From Clostridia bacterium (GTDB lineage Bacteria > Bacillota > DSM-521 > Neomoorellales > SLTJ01), in NCBI GenBank assembly GCA_004347685.1, contig SLTJ01000041.1:1-64000 (forward strand): 64,000 nucleotides of DNA. Direction: 5' to 3'. The notes beneath the pieces are model-generated. The model was not told where the DNA came from, ran no database searches, and was given only the letters and a program-made list of their open reading frames with translations. Shown here in pieces: positions 28,242-39,251 of this stretch. The stretch's first letter is position 1. The number at the start of each line of letters is the position of its first letter. The translations under genes were made by a program, and so were the position numbers.

Positions 28242-29156
28242 CTAAGCCGGGGCCAGCAAGGCGTCAATAAACTCCTGCGGCCGGAAATCATCAAGGTCCT
28301 CAAGTTTCTCTCCGGTGCCGACCAGTTTCACCGGCAGGGAAAGCTCATGGTTTATCCCTAAGACTATGCCGCCCTTGGCCGTACCGTCGAGCTTGGTCAG
28401 CACCACCCCGGTCACCCCGGTCGCCTCCTGAAAAATCCTAGCCTGGGAAAGCCCGTTCTGCCCCACAGTGGCGTCCAAAACCAGAAGCACTTCATGGGGG
28501 GCGCCTTCCAGTTCACGGCCTATCACCCGCCGGATTTTCTTCAGCTCTTCCATGAGATTGACCTTGGTCTGCAGTCTGCCGGCCGTATCAATTATCACCA
28601 CGTCGAATCCCCGCGCCTTGGCCGCCTGGACAGCGTCATAGGCTACAGCCGCGGGATCCGTCCCCTTCTCCTGGGCCACCAGGTAGGCCCCGGCCCGCTC
28701 GGCCCAGATGCGCAACTGGTCAGCGGCGGCGGCCCGGAAGGTGTCGGCCGCGGCCACCATCACCGTTTTACCTTGCTGTCGCAACCGGTAGGCGAGCTTG
28801 CCGATGGTGGTGGTCTTACCGGACCCGTTTACCCCCACCACCAGGATGACGCCCGGGCCAGGACCGGGCCCCAGGTTGATGTCCACCGGTTCCCGGCCTA
28901 CCAGGGACAGGAGTTCTTCCTGCAGGGCGGCCATAACCTCCTCCTGGGTAAGAAGCTTTTTCTCCCGCAGCCGGCCCACCACCGCGAGGGTGGCCTCCAG
29001 ACCTACGTCGGCCCCGATAAGTATCTCTTCCAGCTCGTCAAAGAAGGCGTCATCAATCTTGGGGGTTCTGGATATGAGCTCGGTTATCTTGCCGCCAAGT
29101 TCCCGGCGGCTCTTGGCCAGGCTCTCCCTGAGCCGGCTAAAAAGGCCCACTGTCAT
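28242..29156 (-). CDS. ftsY: Signal recognition particle receptor FtsY
   Basis: GTPase that docks SRP-ribosome complexes at the membrane. The 304 residues have a short N domain without the long acidic N-terminal extension of E. coli. The G domain has [28 protein letters not shown] and [10 protein letters not shown]. Follows smc by 68 bases. Confidence 0.96.
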   Translation of the reverse strand: MTVGLFSRLRESLAKSRRELGGKITELISRTPKIDDAFFDELEEILIGADVGLEATLAVVGRLREKKLLTQEEVMAALQEELLSLVGREPVDINLGPGPGPGVILVVGVNGSGKTTTIGKLAYRLRQQGKTVMVAAADTFRAAAADQLRIWAERAGAYLVAQEKGTDPAAVAYDAVQAAKARGFDVVIIDTAGRLQTKVNLMEELKKIRRVIGRELEGAPHEVLLVLDATVGQNGLSQARIFQEATGVTGVVLTKLDGTAKGGIVLGINHELSLPVKLVGTGEKLEDLDDFRPQEFIDALLAPA

Positions 29157-29224
29157 TCCCTCCGCTAGCCATGATCAGCCGCAGATATTTTATCACATCA
29201 GGCTCCAGCCATCCAGGCAAAAAT

Positions 29225-32200
29225 CTAATCTCTGGCTGCGGCCGCTTCCGGCAGGCGCAGGGAGTATATCCTCGACACCCCTGGCTCGTCCATGGCCACC
29301 CCGTATAACAGGTCCGCCACTTCCATGCTGCCCGGGCGGTGGGTAACCAGAATAAACTGGTTGTTGCCTGCCATTTCCCGCAGCAAGGCGGCGAAACGGT
29401 CCACATTGGCCTCGTCCAAGGCCGCGTCTATCTCGTCAAAAAGACAGAAAGGAGTAGGTCTGACCTGCAAGATGGCCAGCAGCAGGGCGATTGCCGTCAG
29501 GCTCTTTTCCCCGCCGGAAAGAAGGGACAGGGACTGCAGCTTTTTCCCCGGTGGCTGTACGGTAATTTCTACCCCGGTGGCGAGAACCTCACCGGCCGGG
29601 TTAAGGTACAATTGCGCCCGACCGCCACGGAAAAGCCGCTGGAATACCTGGGAAAAGGCCTGGGCTATCAGCTCAAACTGCTGAGAAAAATGCCTGGCCA
29701 TCAGGGCGGTAACTTCATCCATGATGCGCTGGAGGGAGTTTTTAGCGTTCAATAAATCCTCTTGCTGCTGCCGCAGAAAATCCCGCCGCTCGTCCAGGCG
29801 GGCGTACTCCCCCAGCACCCCCAGGTTCACTTCCCCCAGCTCGCGGATCGCGGTGGTCAGACCTTCACTTTCCCGGGCCAGATCCTCCTGGCTCCGGCCG
29901 GAAACAGGAAATTCCCGCGCCTGGGCCGCTGCAAGTTGGAATCTTTCGGCCATCTCCCGCCCCTTGTGTTCGTACTCGGCCTGAAGCCGCGTCCGCTCGA
30001 GATCCAGGCGGAAAACTTGCGCCTGCCCTTTCCCCACTTCAGCCTCCAACTGCCGGCATTCCGCCTCCAGGTGCCGGCAGGCCTCCTGCCCCCGACCGAC
30101 CTCCTTCCGGGCTTCATCCAGGGACAAAGCGGCAGCTTCCACCGCACCCCGGAGGGCCTGCAACTGCCCGTCCAGCTCGCCGGCCAGCTTTTGGGCCGCG
30201 GCGGCCTGCCTGCTGATCTCTTCCAACTGCGATTTTCTCTCCGCCAGCTCGGCCCGGGCCACGCCTATCTCCTCCTGGCGGCGCAGCATCGCTCTTTCCG
30301 CCGCCTTGATCTCCTGCTGCCACTTCTCCCGCTGTAACTTTACCTGGTTAGCTTCCTCCCTGAGGGCCTGCCGCTCCTCCTCCTGCCTGGTGCCGGCCGC
30401 TTCGGCCTGGCGCAAGTCTTCCTGCAAGACCGCCATCCCGGCCGCCATCCCTGCGGCAGCGGCCGTAAGTTCCCGCCCGTTCCGGCTAGCTTCCTCCATT
30501 TCGGCCCGGGCCTGGGCCAGCTCGAAATCCAGCACCTCCCGGCGGGCCGCCGTCCCTTCCAGTTCGGCTTCCAGCCGGGCCCTCCCCTGTTCAACGCTCC
30601 TTTCCTGCTCCCGCAGCTTCCCTACCTCGGCCTCCAGGGAAGCCATGCGTGACCCGACCATTTCCCGGGACGAACGCAATTCCTCCAGCCGCGAGCGCAA
30701 AGCCGCCAGAACCCCTTCCAGGCGGGTACAGCCGGCCTCCAGTTCCCGCAGTTCCCTGGCCCGGCCCAGGAGGTGGCTGCCGCCTCGCTGTCGGCCGCCG
30801 GAAATCAACCCCCCGGGGCTGATCAATTCTCCGTCCAGGGTTACGATACGGACCCGAAACTTCAAGCGTCCGGCCAGCTTCCAGGCCACGGCCCCGCCCC
30901 GCACCACCAGGATGTCCCCCAGAAAATACCCGGCCACGGCGGCGTAATCCGCATCCACCCGCACCAGACCGGCCGCCAGCCCGATAACCTCCGGCCACTG
31001 CAGCACCCCCAGCAGTTCAACCGGCAGCGGCCGCGGCCTGGCCACGGTCAGGGGGAGGAAAGTAGCCCGGCCGGCCCGGGTGGATTTCAGGTACTCGATG
31101 GCCGCCCGGGCCTCGCTGGGCGTCCGGGTGATGATGATTTGCGCCGCCGCTCCCAGGGCCACCTCTACCGCCACCTCGTACTCGGAGGGCACTTCCAGCA
31201 GACCGGCCACCGTGCCGACTATTCCGTCAAGCTTTCCGAGTTTGTCCTTGGCCGCCAGTACCGCCTTTACCCCGGGGTAATAGCCCTCATAGTTGTCCTG
31301 CCACCGGCGCAATACCTGCACTTGGGCGGCAGCCTGGTCGAATTCTGACCGGCGGTCGCGATACTGGCCCTCGACCTCCGCGGCCGCGGCCTCAAGAGTG
31401 CTTACCTGTTTCCCTAATTCTTCCCTTTCGGCCGCCAGCTCACCAAGTTTCTGCAGTAATTGCGCCCCTTCGGCGACCAGGGATTGCCTTTTTTCTTCCA
31501 GGGAGGCCCGCGTTTGGGCCAGTTCCAAAGCTTCTTTCTCCAGCTTACTGACTTCCTGTCGCAAAATCCTCTCCGCCTGCTCCTGCAGGGAAATCTCATT
31601 GCGTTTTCCCGCTAGAGAGGCCGCCATTTCCATCAGGCGTGACTGCATGTGGGGCACCGCCGTCGCCGTTTCCGCCCGCTCCTTTTCGGCCCGGGCCAAG
31701 CGCCCCTCCAGGGAAGCCAGGGTCTCCTCCGCCTCGCGCATGGCCTGCTTGGCCGCTTGCAGTTGCCGGCTGGAATCCGCCTCTTCCCGGAGCATCGCCT
31801 CCAGCCGTTTAGAAGTGCGCTGCTGTTCCCCGGCGAGAACCTCTGCCTGTCGTTCCAGGCTCAGGATCTCGCGCTGACAAGTCTCAAGCCTGGCCTGTAG
31901 TTGCGCCTCTTCCCGGGATACCTTCTCCCAGGCGGACTGCCTTGTCTCCTGGCGGCTGACAGAGGCCTCCAAGGCCTGATTTGCCTCCAGGTGCGCGGTC
32001 CGGCCGGCCTGCAGCCGCGCGGCAGCCGCGGCGACCTTCTCGGCTGCCTGGGCATACTTGTGGTTCAGCGCCTCCAGGCTGACTGCCAGCTCGTTGGCCG
32101 CCAGTACCGCCCTCTCCGCCTCAATCCCTTCCAGCCTGGCCTGCAGGCGGCGGTACTCCCTGGCGGTATGCACTTTGTCCTCCAGCCCGGACAAATGCTG

Positions 32201-32785
32201 TTCGATCTCGGCCAGGACATCCCCCAGCCGGACCAGGTTAGTTTCTGTTTCCTCCAGTTTCCTCTGGGTATCCTTTCTCCGAGCCTCATATTTCTGCAGC
32301 CCGACGGCCTGCTCCAAAAACTGGCGGCGCTCCTGGGGACTGGCCTGGAGAAAGTAATCCAGCTCGCCCTGTCCCACTACGGTGATCTTACCGGTTTCCC
32401 AGAGAAGCTCTTGGAAATCCCGCAGGCGGCAGGACGCCTGGTTCAATAAGTACTCGCTTTGCCCAGAGCGAAACAGGCGCCGGGTGAACGCCACTTCGGT
32501 GAAAGCCAGCGGCAGTGACCCGCAGTTATTATCAACAGCTATGGTTACCTCAGCGCGGCCCACGGGTCGCCGTTCCTGGTTACCATGAAAAATCACATCT
32601 TCCATGCGGCCGGCCCGCAAATTCTTGGCGCTCTGTTCGCCCACGGCCCAGCGCACGGCGTCCACCAGGTTGCTCTTGCCGCTGCCGTTGGGGCCGACAA
32701 TAGCCGTGATCCCTGGAGAAAATTCCAGGGAGGTTCGTGAAACAAAGGACTTGAAGCCGGCCACTTCCAGCCGCTTAAGGTACAA
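29225..32785 (-). CDS. smc: Chromosome segregation ATPase SMC
   Basis: Condensin core subunit for chromosome compaction and segregation. The 1186 residues have a Walker A GPNGSGKSNLVDAVRWA near the start, a first long coiled coil (about 170-500), and a hinge (about 515-640, KLDGIVGTVAGLLEVPSEYE). A second coiled coil follows (about 670-1000), then the head with signature LSLLSGGEKSLTAIALLLAI and Walker B FCLFDEIDAALDEANVDRF. The start is TTG behind GGAGGGTG. A terminator hairpin ends only about 19 bases upstream. Confidence 0.97.
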   Translation of the reverse strand: MYLKRLEVAGFKSFVSRTSLEFSPGITAIVGPNGSGKSNLVDAVRWAVGEQSAKNLRAGRMEDVIFHGNQERRPVGRAEVTIAVDNNCGSLPLAFTEVAFTRRLFRSGQSEYLLNQASCRLRDFQELLWETGKITVVGQGELDYFLQASPQERRQFLEQAVGLQKYEARRKDTQRKLEETETNLVRLGDVLAEIEQHLSGLEDKVHTAREYRRLQARLEGIEAERAVLAANELAVSLEALNHKYAQAAEKVAAAAARLQAGRTAHLEANQALEASVSRQETRQSAWEKVSREEAQLQARLETCQREILSLERQAEVLAGEQQRTSKRLEAMLREEADSSRQLQAAKQAMREAEETLASLEGRLARAEKERAETATAVPHMQSRLMEMAASLAGKRNEISLQEQAERILRQEVSKLEKEALELAQTRASLEEKRQSLVAEGAQLLQKLGELAAEREELGKQVSTLEAAAAEVEGQYRDRRSEFDQAAAQVQVLRRWQDNYEGYYPGVKAVLAAKDKLGKLDGIVGTVAGLLEVPSEYEVAVEVALGAAAQIIITRTPSEARAAIEYLKSTRAGRATFLPLTVARPRPLPVELLGVLQWPEVIGLAAGLVRVDADYAAVAGYFLGDILVVRGGAVAWKLAGRLKFRVRIVTLDGELISPGGLISGGRQRGGSHLLGRARELRELEAGCTRLEGVLAALRSRLEELRSSREMVGSRMASLEAEVGKLREQERSVEQGRARLEAELEGTAARREVLDFELAQARAEMEEASRNGRELTAAAAGMAAGMAVLQEDLRQAEAAGTRQEEERQALREEANQVKLQREKWQQEIKAAERAMLRRQEEIGVARAELAERKSQLEEISRQAAAAQKLAGELDGQLQALRGAVEAAALSLDEARKEVGRGQEACRHLEAECRQLEAEVGKGQAQVFRLDLERTRLQAEYEHKGREMAERFQLAAAQAREFPVSGRSQEDLARESEGLTTAIRELGEVNLGVLGEYARLDERRDFLRQQQEDLLNAKNSLQRIMDEVTALMARHFSQQFELIAQAFSQVFQRLFRGGRAQLYLNPAGEVLATGVEITVQPPGKKLQSLSLLSGGEKSLTAIALLLAILQVRPTPFCLFDEIDAALDEANVDRFAALLREMAGNNQFILVTHRPGSMEVADLLYGVAMDEPGVSRIYSLRLPEAAAARD

Positions 32786-32803
32786 GCTTCACCCTCCAAA
32801 CAG

Positions 32804-32829
32804 AAAAAAACTGCTCGCTAGGAGCAGTT
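32804..32829 (-). terminator. Intrinsic terminator after spoVS
   Basis: AACTGCTC and GAGCAGTT form an eight-pair stem with loop CTAGC, followed by TTTTTTTC on the minus strand. It overlaps the spoVS stop codon and precedes the smc ribosome site. Confidence 0.85.
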
Positions 32830-33088
32830 AACGCGGTTCAACGATAAACTTGATGGCCGTCCGGCTCTCTCCGTCAATCGAAATTTCCGAAAAGGCAGGT
32901 ACCATTACCAAGTCTACACCATTGGGAGCAATAAACCCTCTGGCTATGGCGATAGCCTTCACCGCCTGGTTTACTGCTCCCGCGCCCACGGCCTGGATCT
33001 CTACTTTACCCTGCTGGCGATAGGCGGCTGCCAGGGCTCCAGCTACGGCCTTTGGATTGGAGCGGGCTGAAACTCTTAGTACTTCCAC
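32828..33088 (-). CDS. spoVS: Stage V sporulation protein S
   Basis: 86-residue nucleic-acid-binding Alba-like protein that affects septation and coat assembly during sporulation. It starts MEVLRVSARSNPKAVAGALA and contains VGAGAVNQAVKAIAIARGFI, nearly invariant in the family. Located between rnc and smc, with its own terminator, so its transcript can be made independently of smc. Confidence 0.95.
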   Translation of the reverse strand: MEVLRVSARSNPKAVAGALAAAYRQQGKVEIQAVGAGAVNQAVKAIAIARGFIAPNGVDLVMVPAFSEISIDGESRTAIKFIVEPR

Positions 33089-33149
33089 AGCTTCTCCCCT
33101 TCCCGAAATGAGGCTTATTTTACAAGCAGCATGGCTTAATATTCGCCGA

Positions 33150-33875
33150 CTATTTACTAATTCCTTCTCTTTCTAGAATGTTATCCAGCGCTTTTTTTGC
33201 TGCCTGCTGTTCGGCCTCTTTCTTGCTCCGCCCGCTGCCAGTAGCCAGTATCCGGCCATGGAATCTCACCCCGGCCACAAACTCCTTCCGGTGGTCGGGG
33301 CCCCGCTCATCCAGAATCAGGTAAGAGACATTCTCGTCGTACTTCCGCTGCACCAGTTCCTGCAGGACAGTCTTGTAATCACCGTAATCTCTTTGCGTTT
33401 CCAACTCCTGGAGAGCGGAGCTCAACTGCCCGAGAATGAACTCTCGGGCCGCCTCCAACCCGACATCCAGGCAAATGGCCCCGCAGACGGCCTCAAAGAC
33501 GTCGGCCAGGATTGAAGGGCGTTCCCTGCCCCCTGACAGTTCCTCCCCGCGCCCCAGGAGCAGGTAACGGCCCAGATCCAGTTTTCTGGCCACCCGGGCC
33601 AGCGTAGGTTCACAAACCATGGCCGCCCGCATCCGCGTCAGTTCGCCTTCGGGCCGGTGGGGAAAACGGCGGTAGAGGAACTCGGCCACCACCAGCCCCA
33701 GCACCGCGTCACCGAGAAACTCCAGCCTTTGGTTGCTTTCCACCGCGTCCAACCGGTTCTCAAAGGCATAGCTGGGATGCGTCAGCGCCGTATTTAAGAT
33801 GGGGAGCTGGGGCATGTTAATACCACACCTTTGCTGCAACTCCAGCAGTTGCTGCTGCCGCTGGCGTTCCATCAA
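33150..33875 (-). CDS. rnc: Ribonuclease III
   Basis: Double-strand-specific endonuclease for rRNA processing. The 241 residues contain the catalytic signature NQRLEFLGDAVLGLVVAEFL (Glu and Asp metal ligands), a second acidic site DVFEAVCGAICLD, and a C-terminal double-stranded RNA-binding domain (about 165-235, GSGRSKKEAEQQAAKKALD). It directly abuts fabF (one base apart), upstream of smc and ftsY as in Bacillus. Confidence 0.96.
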   Translation of the reverse strand: MMERQRQQQLLELQQRCGINMPQLPILNTALTHPSYAFENRLDAVESNQRLEFLGDAVLGLVVAEFLYRRFPHRPEGELTRMRAAMVCEPTLARVARKLDLGRYLLLGRGEELSGGRERPSILADVFEAVCGAICLDVGLEAAREFILGQLSSALQELETQRDYGDYKTVLQELVQRKYDENVSYLILDERGPDHRKEFVAGVRFHGRILATGSGRSKKEAEQQAAKKALDNILEREGISK

Positions 33876-35123
<1,248 letters not shown>

Positions 35124-35311
35124 TTAGCTCTCCAACCTCCTCGCCGGCCAACGACCAGTGCCTGCTAGGAGGCCGCCCGCAAAACTTCGCCCGGCTTGGT
35201 CGCGCCGTGCGCGCTTTTGGACAGCCTCCGGGAATTCTCCTCACGTGCCCCTCCGTGTTGGTGTCGCTGTGGCTGCCAGACCCTATCGTCCCGGCGTTTC
35301 GCCACTCCCGC

Positions 35312-35542
35312 CTAGCTCGTTCTTTCCCTGATGTATTCAACTGCCGCCCCAACTGTCGTGAGCTTCTCGGCATCTTCATCCGGAATCTCGATATCGAATT
35401 CCTCCTCTAAGGCCATGATCAGCTCCACGATGTCCAGGGAATCGGCATTCAAATCTTCAAAAGAGGTTTCCATGGTCACTTCATCTTCGTCTACACCAAG
35501 CTGCTCCACCACGATCGCCTTGATCTTGTCAAAAAAACTCAT
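35312..35542 (-). CDS. acpP: Acyl carrier protein
   Basis: Carries acyl chains on a phosphopantetheine attached to the Ser of [20 protein letters not shown] at 35542 ([11 protein letters not shown]) gives the normal 76 residues with GAGGGGGTG upstream; the seven codons before it are unlikely to be used. Acidic, as expected. Confidence 0.96.
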   Translation of the reverse strand: MSFFDKIKAIVVEQLGVDEDEVTMETSFEDLNADSLDIVELIMALEEEFDIEIPDEDAEKLTTVGAAVEYIRERTS

Positions 35543-35564
35543 GACGCCTTCACCCCCTCTCAAG

Positions 35565-36308
35565 CTACATGTACAGGCCGCCGTTTACCGAGATAACCTG
35601 GCCGGTAAGATAGCTGGCCGCAGGTGAAGCCAGAAAAACCACCACCTGCGCCACCTCCTCCGGTTGACCGAACCGCCCCAGGGGGATCTGCTGCAGAAAC
35701 TCCTGCTGCACCCTTTCGGAGAGTTTACCGGTCATCTCGGTAACGATGAACCCTGGAGCCACGGCGTTCACCAGGATGCCCCGCGAACCCACTTCCCGGG
35801 CCACGGCCTTGGTAAATCCGAGAACTCCGGCCTTGGCCGCGGCGTAACTGGCCTGCCCGGCATTGCCCATCAAGCCGACTACGGAGGAAATGTTGATTAT
35901 TCTCCCGCTCCGCTGCCTGAGCATGGGCTTCAGGCAAGCCTTGGCACAATTATAAACCCCTCTTAGGTCGGTGTCTACTACCACCTGCCAATCAGACTCT
36001 GAGGTCCGGACCAGGAGGTTATCTCTGGATACTCCGGCGTTGTTTACCAGGATATCCAGATGGCCCCATTTTTGCAGCACCCGCTCCACCATTTCCTGCA
36101 CCTCCGGCATCGAGGTAACGTCAGCCTGGAGGCTGATAGCCAGGCCGCCGGCAGCCGTTATTTCCTGCACCACTTCCCCGGCCGCGACGGCGTTTTCCCG
36201 GTAGTTTACAGCTACTGCCGCCCCCGCGGCGGCCAAGGCCTGGGCAATGGTCCTCCCGATACCCCGGGACCCACCTGTTACCAGGGCCACCCGCCCGTCA
36301 AGCACCAT
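35565..36308 (-). CDS. fabG: 3-oxoacyl-ACP reductase
   Basis: NADPH-dependent short-chain dehydrogenase for the first reduction in fatty acid elongation. 247 residues from ATG 36308 ([20 protein letters not shown]), preceded by GGGGAGG and one base after the fabD stop. Rossmann motif [12 protein letters not shown], active-site Ser in NISSVVG and YAAAKAG (Tyr-x3-Lys) are present. Confidence 0.96.
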   Translation of the reverse strand: MVLDGRVALVTGGSRGIGRTIAQALAAAGAAVAVNYRENAVAAGEVVQEITAAGGLAISLQADVTSMPEVQEMVERVLQKWGHLDILVNNAGVSRDNLLVRTSESDWQVVVDTDLRGVYNCAKACLKPMLRQRSGRIINISSVVGLMGNAGQASYAAAKAGVLGFTKAVAREVGSRGILVNAVAPGFIVTEMTGKLSERVQQEFLQQIPLGRFGQPEEVAQVVVFLASPAASYLTGQVISVNGGLYM

Positions 36309-36309
36309 T

Positions 36310-37248
36310 TTAGCGGCCCTCCCCGTAACTGGCAAGCAAATCTTTTATTGATTCGGCTTCACCGACCTGGCTTACCTTCAGCCGCCGGTCAACCTTTTTG
36401 GCCAGACCGCTCAAAACCTTTCCCGGGCCTACTTCCACCATCTCTTCCACCCCCTGGGATAACAGCCAGCGTACCGTTTCCTCCCACCTGACGGCGCTGG
36501 TAACCTGCGCTTTCAGTGCCTCCCTGATCGCCGCGGCCTCTGTTACCCCGTAGGCGAGGACATTCGGCACTACTGGGATGACCGCGGAGGCAAAGGGCGT
36601 GGTTTCGAGCCGGGACGCCAATTCTTCCTGCGCCGGCTGCATCAGGGAGGAATGAAAGGGGCCGCTTACCGCCAGGTAAACCGCCTTGCCCCCCAATTCT
36701 CTTACCTTTTCTATCGCTTCCGCCACGGCCTCCCTGTGGCCGGAAATAATTATCTGGCCCGGGCAATTGAAATTGGCCGGCTGTACCACTCCCAGGCGCC
36801 GGCTTGCGGCACAGGCAGCCTCGACCTCAGCCGCTTCCAGCCCCAGGCAGGCGGCCATGACCCCGCGTCCCTCCGGGCAGGCCGCATCCATCCATTGCCC
36901 ACGGTAGTGAACCAGTCTTACCGCCCTGGGGAAATCTATCGCCCCGGCGGCCACCAAGGCACTGTATTCTCCCAGACTATGGCCAGCCACAAAATCGGGC
37001 CTGATCCCGGCCGCATCCAGGACGCGCCAACAGGCCACGCTTACAGCCAGGATGGCCGGCTGGGTGTAGGCGGTACGGTTAAGCACCTCCTCCGGGCCAT
37101 GAAAGCAAATCCCGCTGAGGTTGAAACCCAGGGCCGCATCGGCCTGAGCAAAGATTTCCCCGGCTTCTGGATACTGCGCGGCAATGTCCTTCCCCATTCC
37201 CGGGTACTGCGACCCCTGGCCGGGGAAGATAAAGGCCAGCTTACCCAT
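36310..37248 (-). CDS. fabD: Malonyl-CoA:ACP transacylase
   Basis: Loads malonyl groups on ACP. The 312 residues show FPGQGSQYPGMG at the N-terminus, the nucleophile Ser in GHSLGEYSALVAAGA near 90 and the His in VSGPFHSSLM near 200. Confidence 0.96.
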   Translation of the reverse strand: MGKLAFIFPGQGSQYPGMGKDIAAQYPEAGEIFAQADAALGFNLSGICFHGPEEVLNRTAYTQPAILAVSVACWRVLDAAGIRPDFVAGHSLGEYSALVAAGAIDFPRAVRLVHYRGQWMDAACPEGRGVMAACLGLEAAEVEAACAASRRLGVVQPANFNCPGQIIISGHREAVAEAIEKVRELGGKAVYLAVSGPFHSSLMQPAQEELASRLETTPFASAVIPVVPNVLAYGVTEAAAIREALKAQVTSAVRWEETVRWLLSQGVEEMVEVGPGKVLSGLAKKVDRRLKVSQVGEAESIKDLLASYGEGR

Positions 37249-37306
37249 ATTTGCCCCCTCTTAAGAATAGAGGTCCCAACCACGGGGTCAGAGGCCGGAC
37301 TAACTC

Positions 37307-38254
37307 TTACCCCGTATACCTTGCGGCCAAATCTCGCATGACCGTCTCCGCCTGCTCCATCACGCTACAGATGATATCCCGCGCCGGCCGGACCTGCTTC
37401 ACCATGGCGGCCACCTGACCCGCCATCAGCGAGCCATACTCCACATCCCCCAGGACCATGGCCGCCCGCAGTTTGCCGGTCCCCAGGGCCTCCAGCTCTT
37501 GGGTGCTGGCTCCGCGGCTTTCCATTTCCTCATACTGGCGGGTAAGCTTGTTCCGCAGCACCCGTACCGGGTGACCGGTAGGGCGACCTGTCACCACCGT
37601 ATCCCTGTCCCTAGCCTGGATTATCCTTTCCTTTACCCTGGGGTGGATGGTACATTCCTCGGCGCACAGGAAGACAGTTCCCATCTGCACCCCCACCGCC
37701 CCCCAGGCCAGGGCCGCCGCCAGTCCCCGACCGTCGGCGATCCCGCCGGCGGCGATCACCGGCACTCTGACGGCATCCACCACCTGGGGAACAATAACCG
37801 CAGTGCTGATCTCGCCGATATGGCCGCCGGACTCCTCACCCTCAGCAATAAAGGCATCGGACCCCACCCTGGTCAAGCGCTGGGCCAGGGCCACTGAAGA
37901 AACCACTGGGATGACACGTATTCCCTTCTCTTTGAGGGCCGGGACCCACTTGCCCGGGTTGCCGGCCCCGGTGGTCACCACCGGCACCCTCTCCTGGAGA
38001 ATGGTGGCAAAAAGTTCGTCTACGTACGGGGAGCGCAACATGACGTTCACCCCGAAGGGCCGGTCAGTGGCTGCCTTGACCTTGGCTATTTCCTGTCGCA
38101 GGCCAGTGCCGTCTAGGTGGGCCGCAGCAATAATCCCCAGCCCCCCGGCCGCCGAAACCGCTGCCGCCAGCTCCCCGGTGGCCGCCCAGGCCATTCCGCC
38201 CTGAAAAATGGGGTACTCGATCCCAAGCAGATCACAAAGAACCGTGCGAAACAT
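37307..38254 (-). CDS. fabK: Enoyl-ACP reductase II (FabK type, FMN)
   Basis: FMN-dependent TIM-barrel enzyme of the FabK/nitronate monooxygenase superfamily. In this position, between fabH and fabD, it is the enoyl reductase, the last step of each elongation cycle. The 315 residues contain YPIFQGGMAWAATGELAAAV, GEESGGHIGE and VIAAGGIADGRGLAAALAWG for flavin binding. No fabI homologue is in the window. FabK enzymes are insensitive to triclosan. Confidence 0.88.
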   Translation of the reverse strand: MFRTVLCDLLGIEYPIFQGGMAWAATGELAAAVSAAGGLGIIAAAHLDGTGLRQEIAKVKAATDRPFGVNVMLRSPYVDELFATILQERVPVVTTGAGNPGKWVPALKEKGIRVIPVVSSVALAQRLTRVGSDAFIAEGEESGGHIGEISTAVIVPQVVDAVRVPVIAAGGIADGRGLAAALAWGAVGVQMGTVFLCAEECTIHPRVKERIIQARDRDTVVTGRPTGHPVRVLRNKLTRQYEEMESRGASTQELEALGTGKLRAAMVLGDVEYGSLMAGQVAAMVKQVRPARDIICSVMEQAETVMRDLAARYTG

Positions 38255-38264
38255 AATCGCCCTC

Positions 38265-39251
38265 CTATTTGGCCCACTTCAGCACGGCCGCCCCCCAGGT
38301 AAACCCGGCGCCGAAGGCTGCCAGCAGCACAGTATCGCCGAAATGCATCCGCCCCGCCTTACTGGCTTCATCCAGGGCCAGCGGGATAGAGGCGCTGGAA
38401 ATGTTGCCGCACCGGTGGATGTTCAAAAAGGCCTTTTCCGGGGGAATGTCCAAGCGCTTACGAGCGGCCTCGACAATGCGGATATTAGCCTGGTGCGGGA
38501 CAAAAAAGTCAACCTCCCGCGGGGTGAGCCCGCAGCGAGACAGGGCCGTGAGGGAGGCTTCCTCCATTACCCTTACCGCATACTTAAAAACCTCGTTGCC
38601 GTGCATATGAATGGTATGCATTCTCCCGGCCACGGTTTCGGCCGAAGCCGGCAGCCGCGATCCCCCCGCCGGCTGGTACAACCACTTGCCCCCTTCACCG
38701 TCGGAACCCAGGTAAAAGGACAGCACCCCCAGGCCCTCCGGTACCGGGCCGACCACCGCCGCCCCGGCGCCGTCCCCGAAAAGCACACATGTGCCCCGAT
38801 CTTCCCAGTTAATGATGCGGCTAAAGGTTTCCGCCCCGATGACCAGGGCCTTGCGCAAAGAGCCGGTGGCGATCATCTGGCTGGCCAACGCCAGGCCGTA
38901 CATGAAGCCCGAACAGCCAGCCTCCAGGTCGAAGGCTGCGGCCCCGGACGCCCTCAGCCTATCCTGCACCAGGCAGGCCGTAGCCGGAAACATCATATCC
39001 GGGGTAACCGTAGCCACGATCACCAGATCTATTTCCTCGGGCCCGGTATTGGCGTCGGCCAGGGCCTGGCGGGCCGCCTCCAGACAGAGGTCAGAGGTGG
39101 CCTGGTCTGGCCGGGCCTGGCGCCTCTCTTTAATGCCCGTACGGGTAGTAATCCATTCGTCGCTGGTATCAACAACCTGCTCCAGATCCTGGTTGGTAAC
39201 CACCTTTTCCGGCAGATAGGAACCGGTCCCCAGTATGCCAGCAGCCTGCAT
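38265..39251 (-). CDS. fabH: 3-oxoacyl-ACP synthase III
   Basis: Starts fatty acid synthesis by condensing acyl-CoA with malonyl-ACP. 328 residues from ATG 39251, which overlaps the plsX stop as TGATG; a longer upstream reading lies inside plsX. Catalytic Cys in LEAGCSGFMYGL near 110, His in HQANIRIVEA, and Asn in CGNISSASIPLAL are visible. Confidence 0.95.
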   Translation of the reverse strand: MQAAGILGTGSYLPEKVVTNQDLEQVVDTSDEWITTRTGIKERRQARPDQATSDLCLEAARQALADANTGPEEIDLVIVATVTPDMMFPATACLVQDRLRASGAAAFDLEAGCSGFMYGLALASQMIATGSLRKALVIGAETFSRIINWEDRGTCVLFGDGAGAAVVGPVPEGLGVLSFYLGSDGEGGKWLYQPAGGSRLPASAETVAGRMHTIHMHGNEVFKYAVRVMEEASLTALSRCGLTPREVDFFVPHQANIRIVEAARKRLDIPPEKAFLNIHRCGNISSASIPLALDEASKAGRMHFGDTVLLAAFGAGFTWGAAVLKWAK

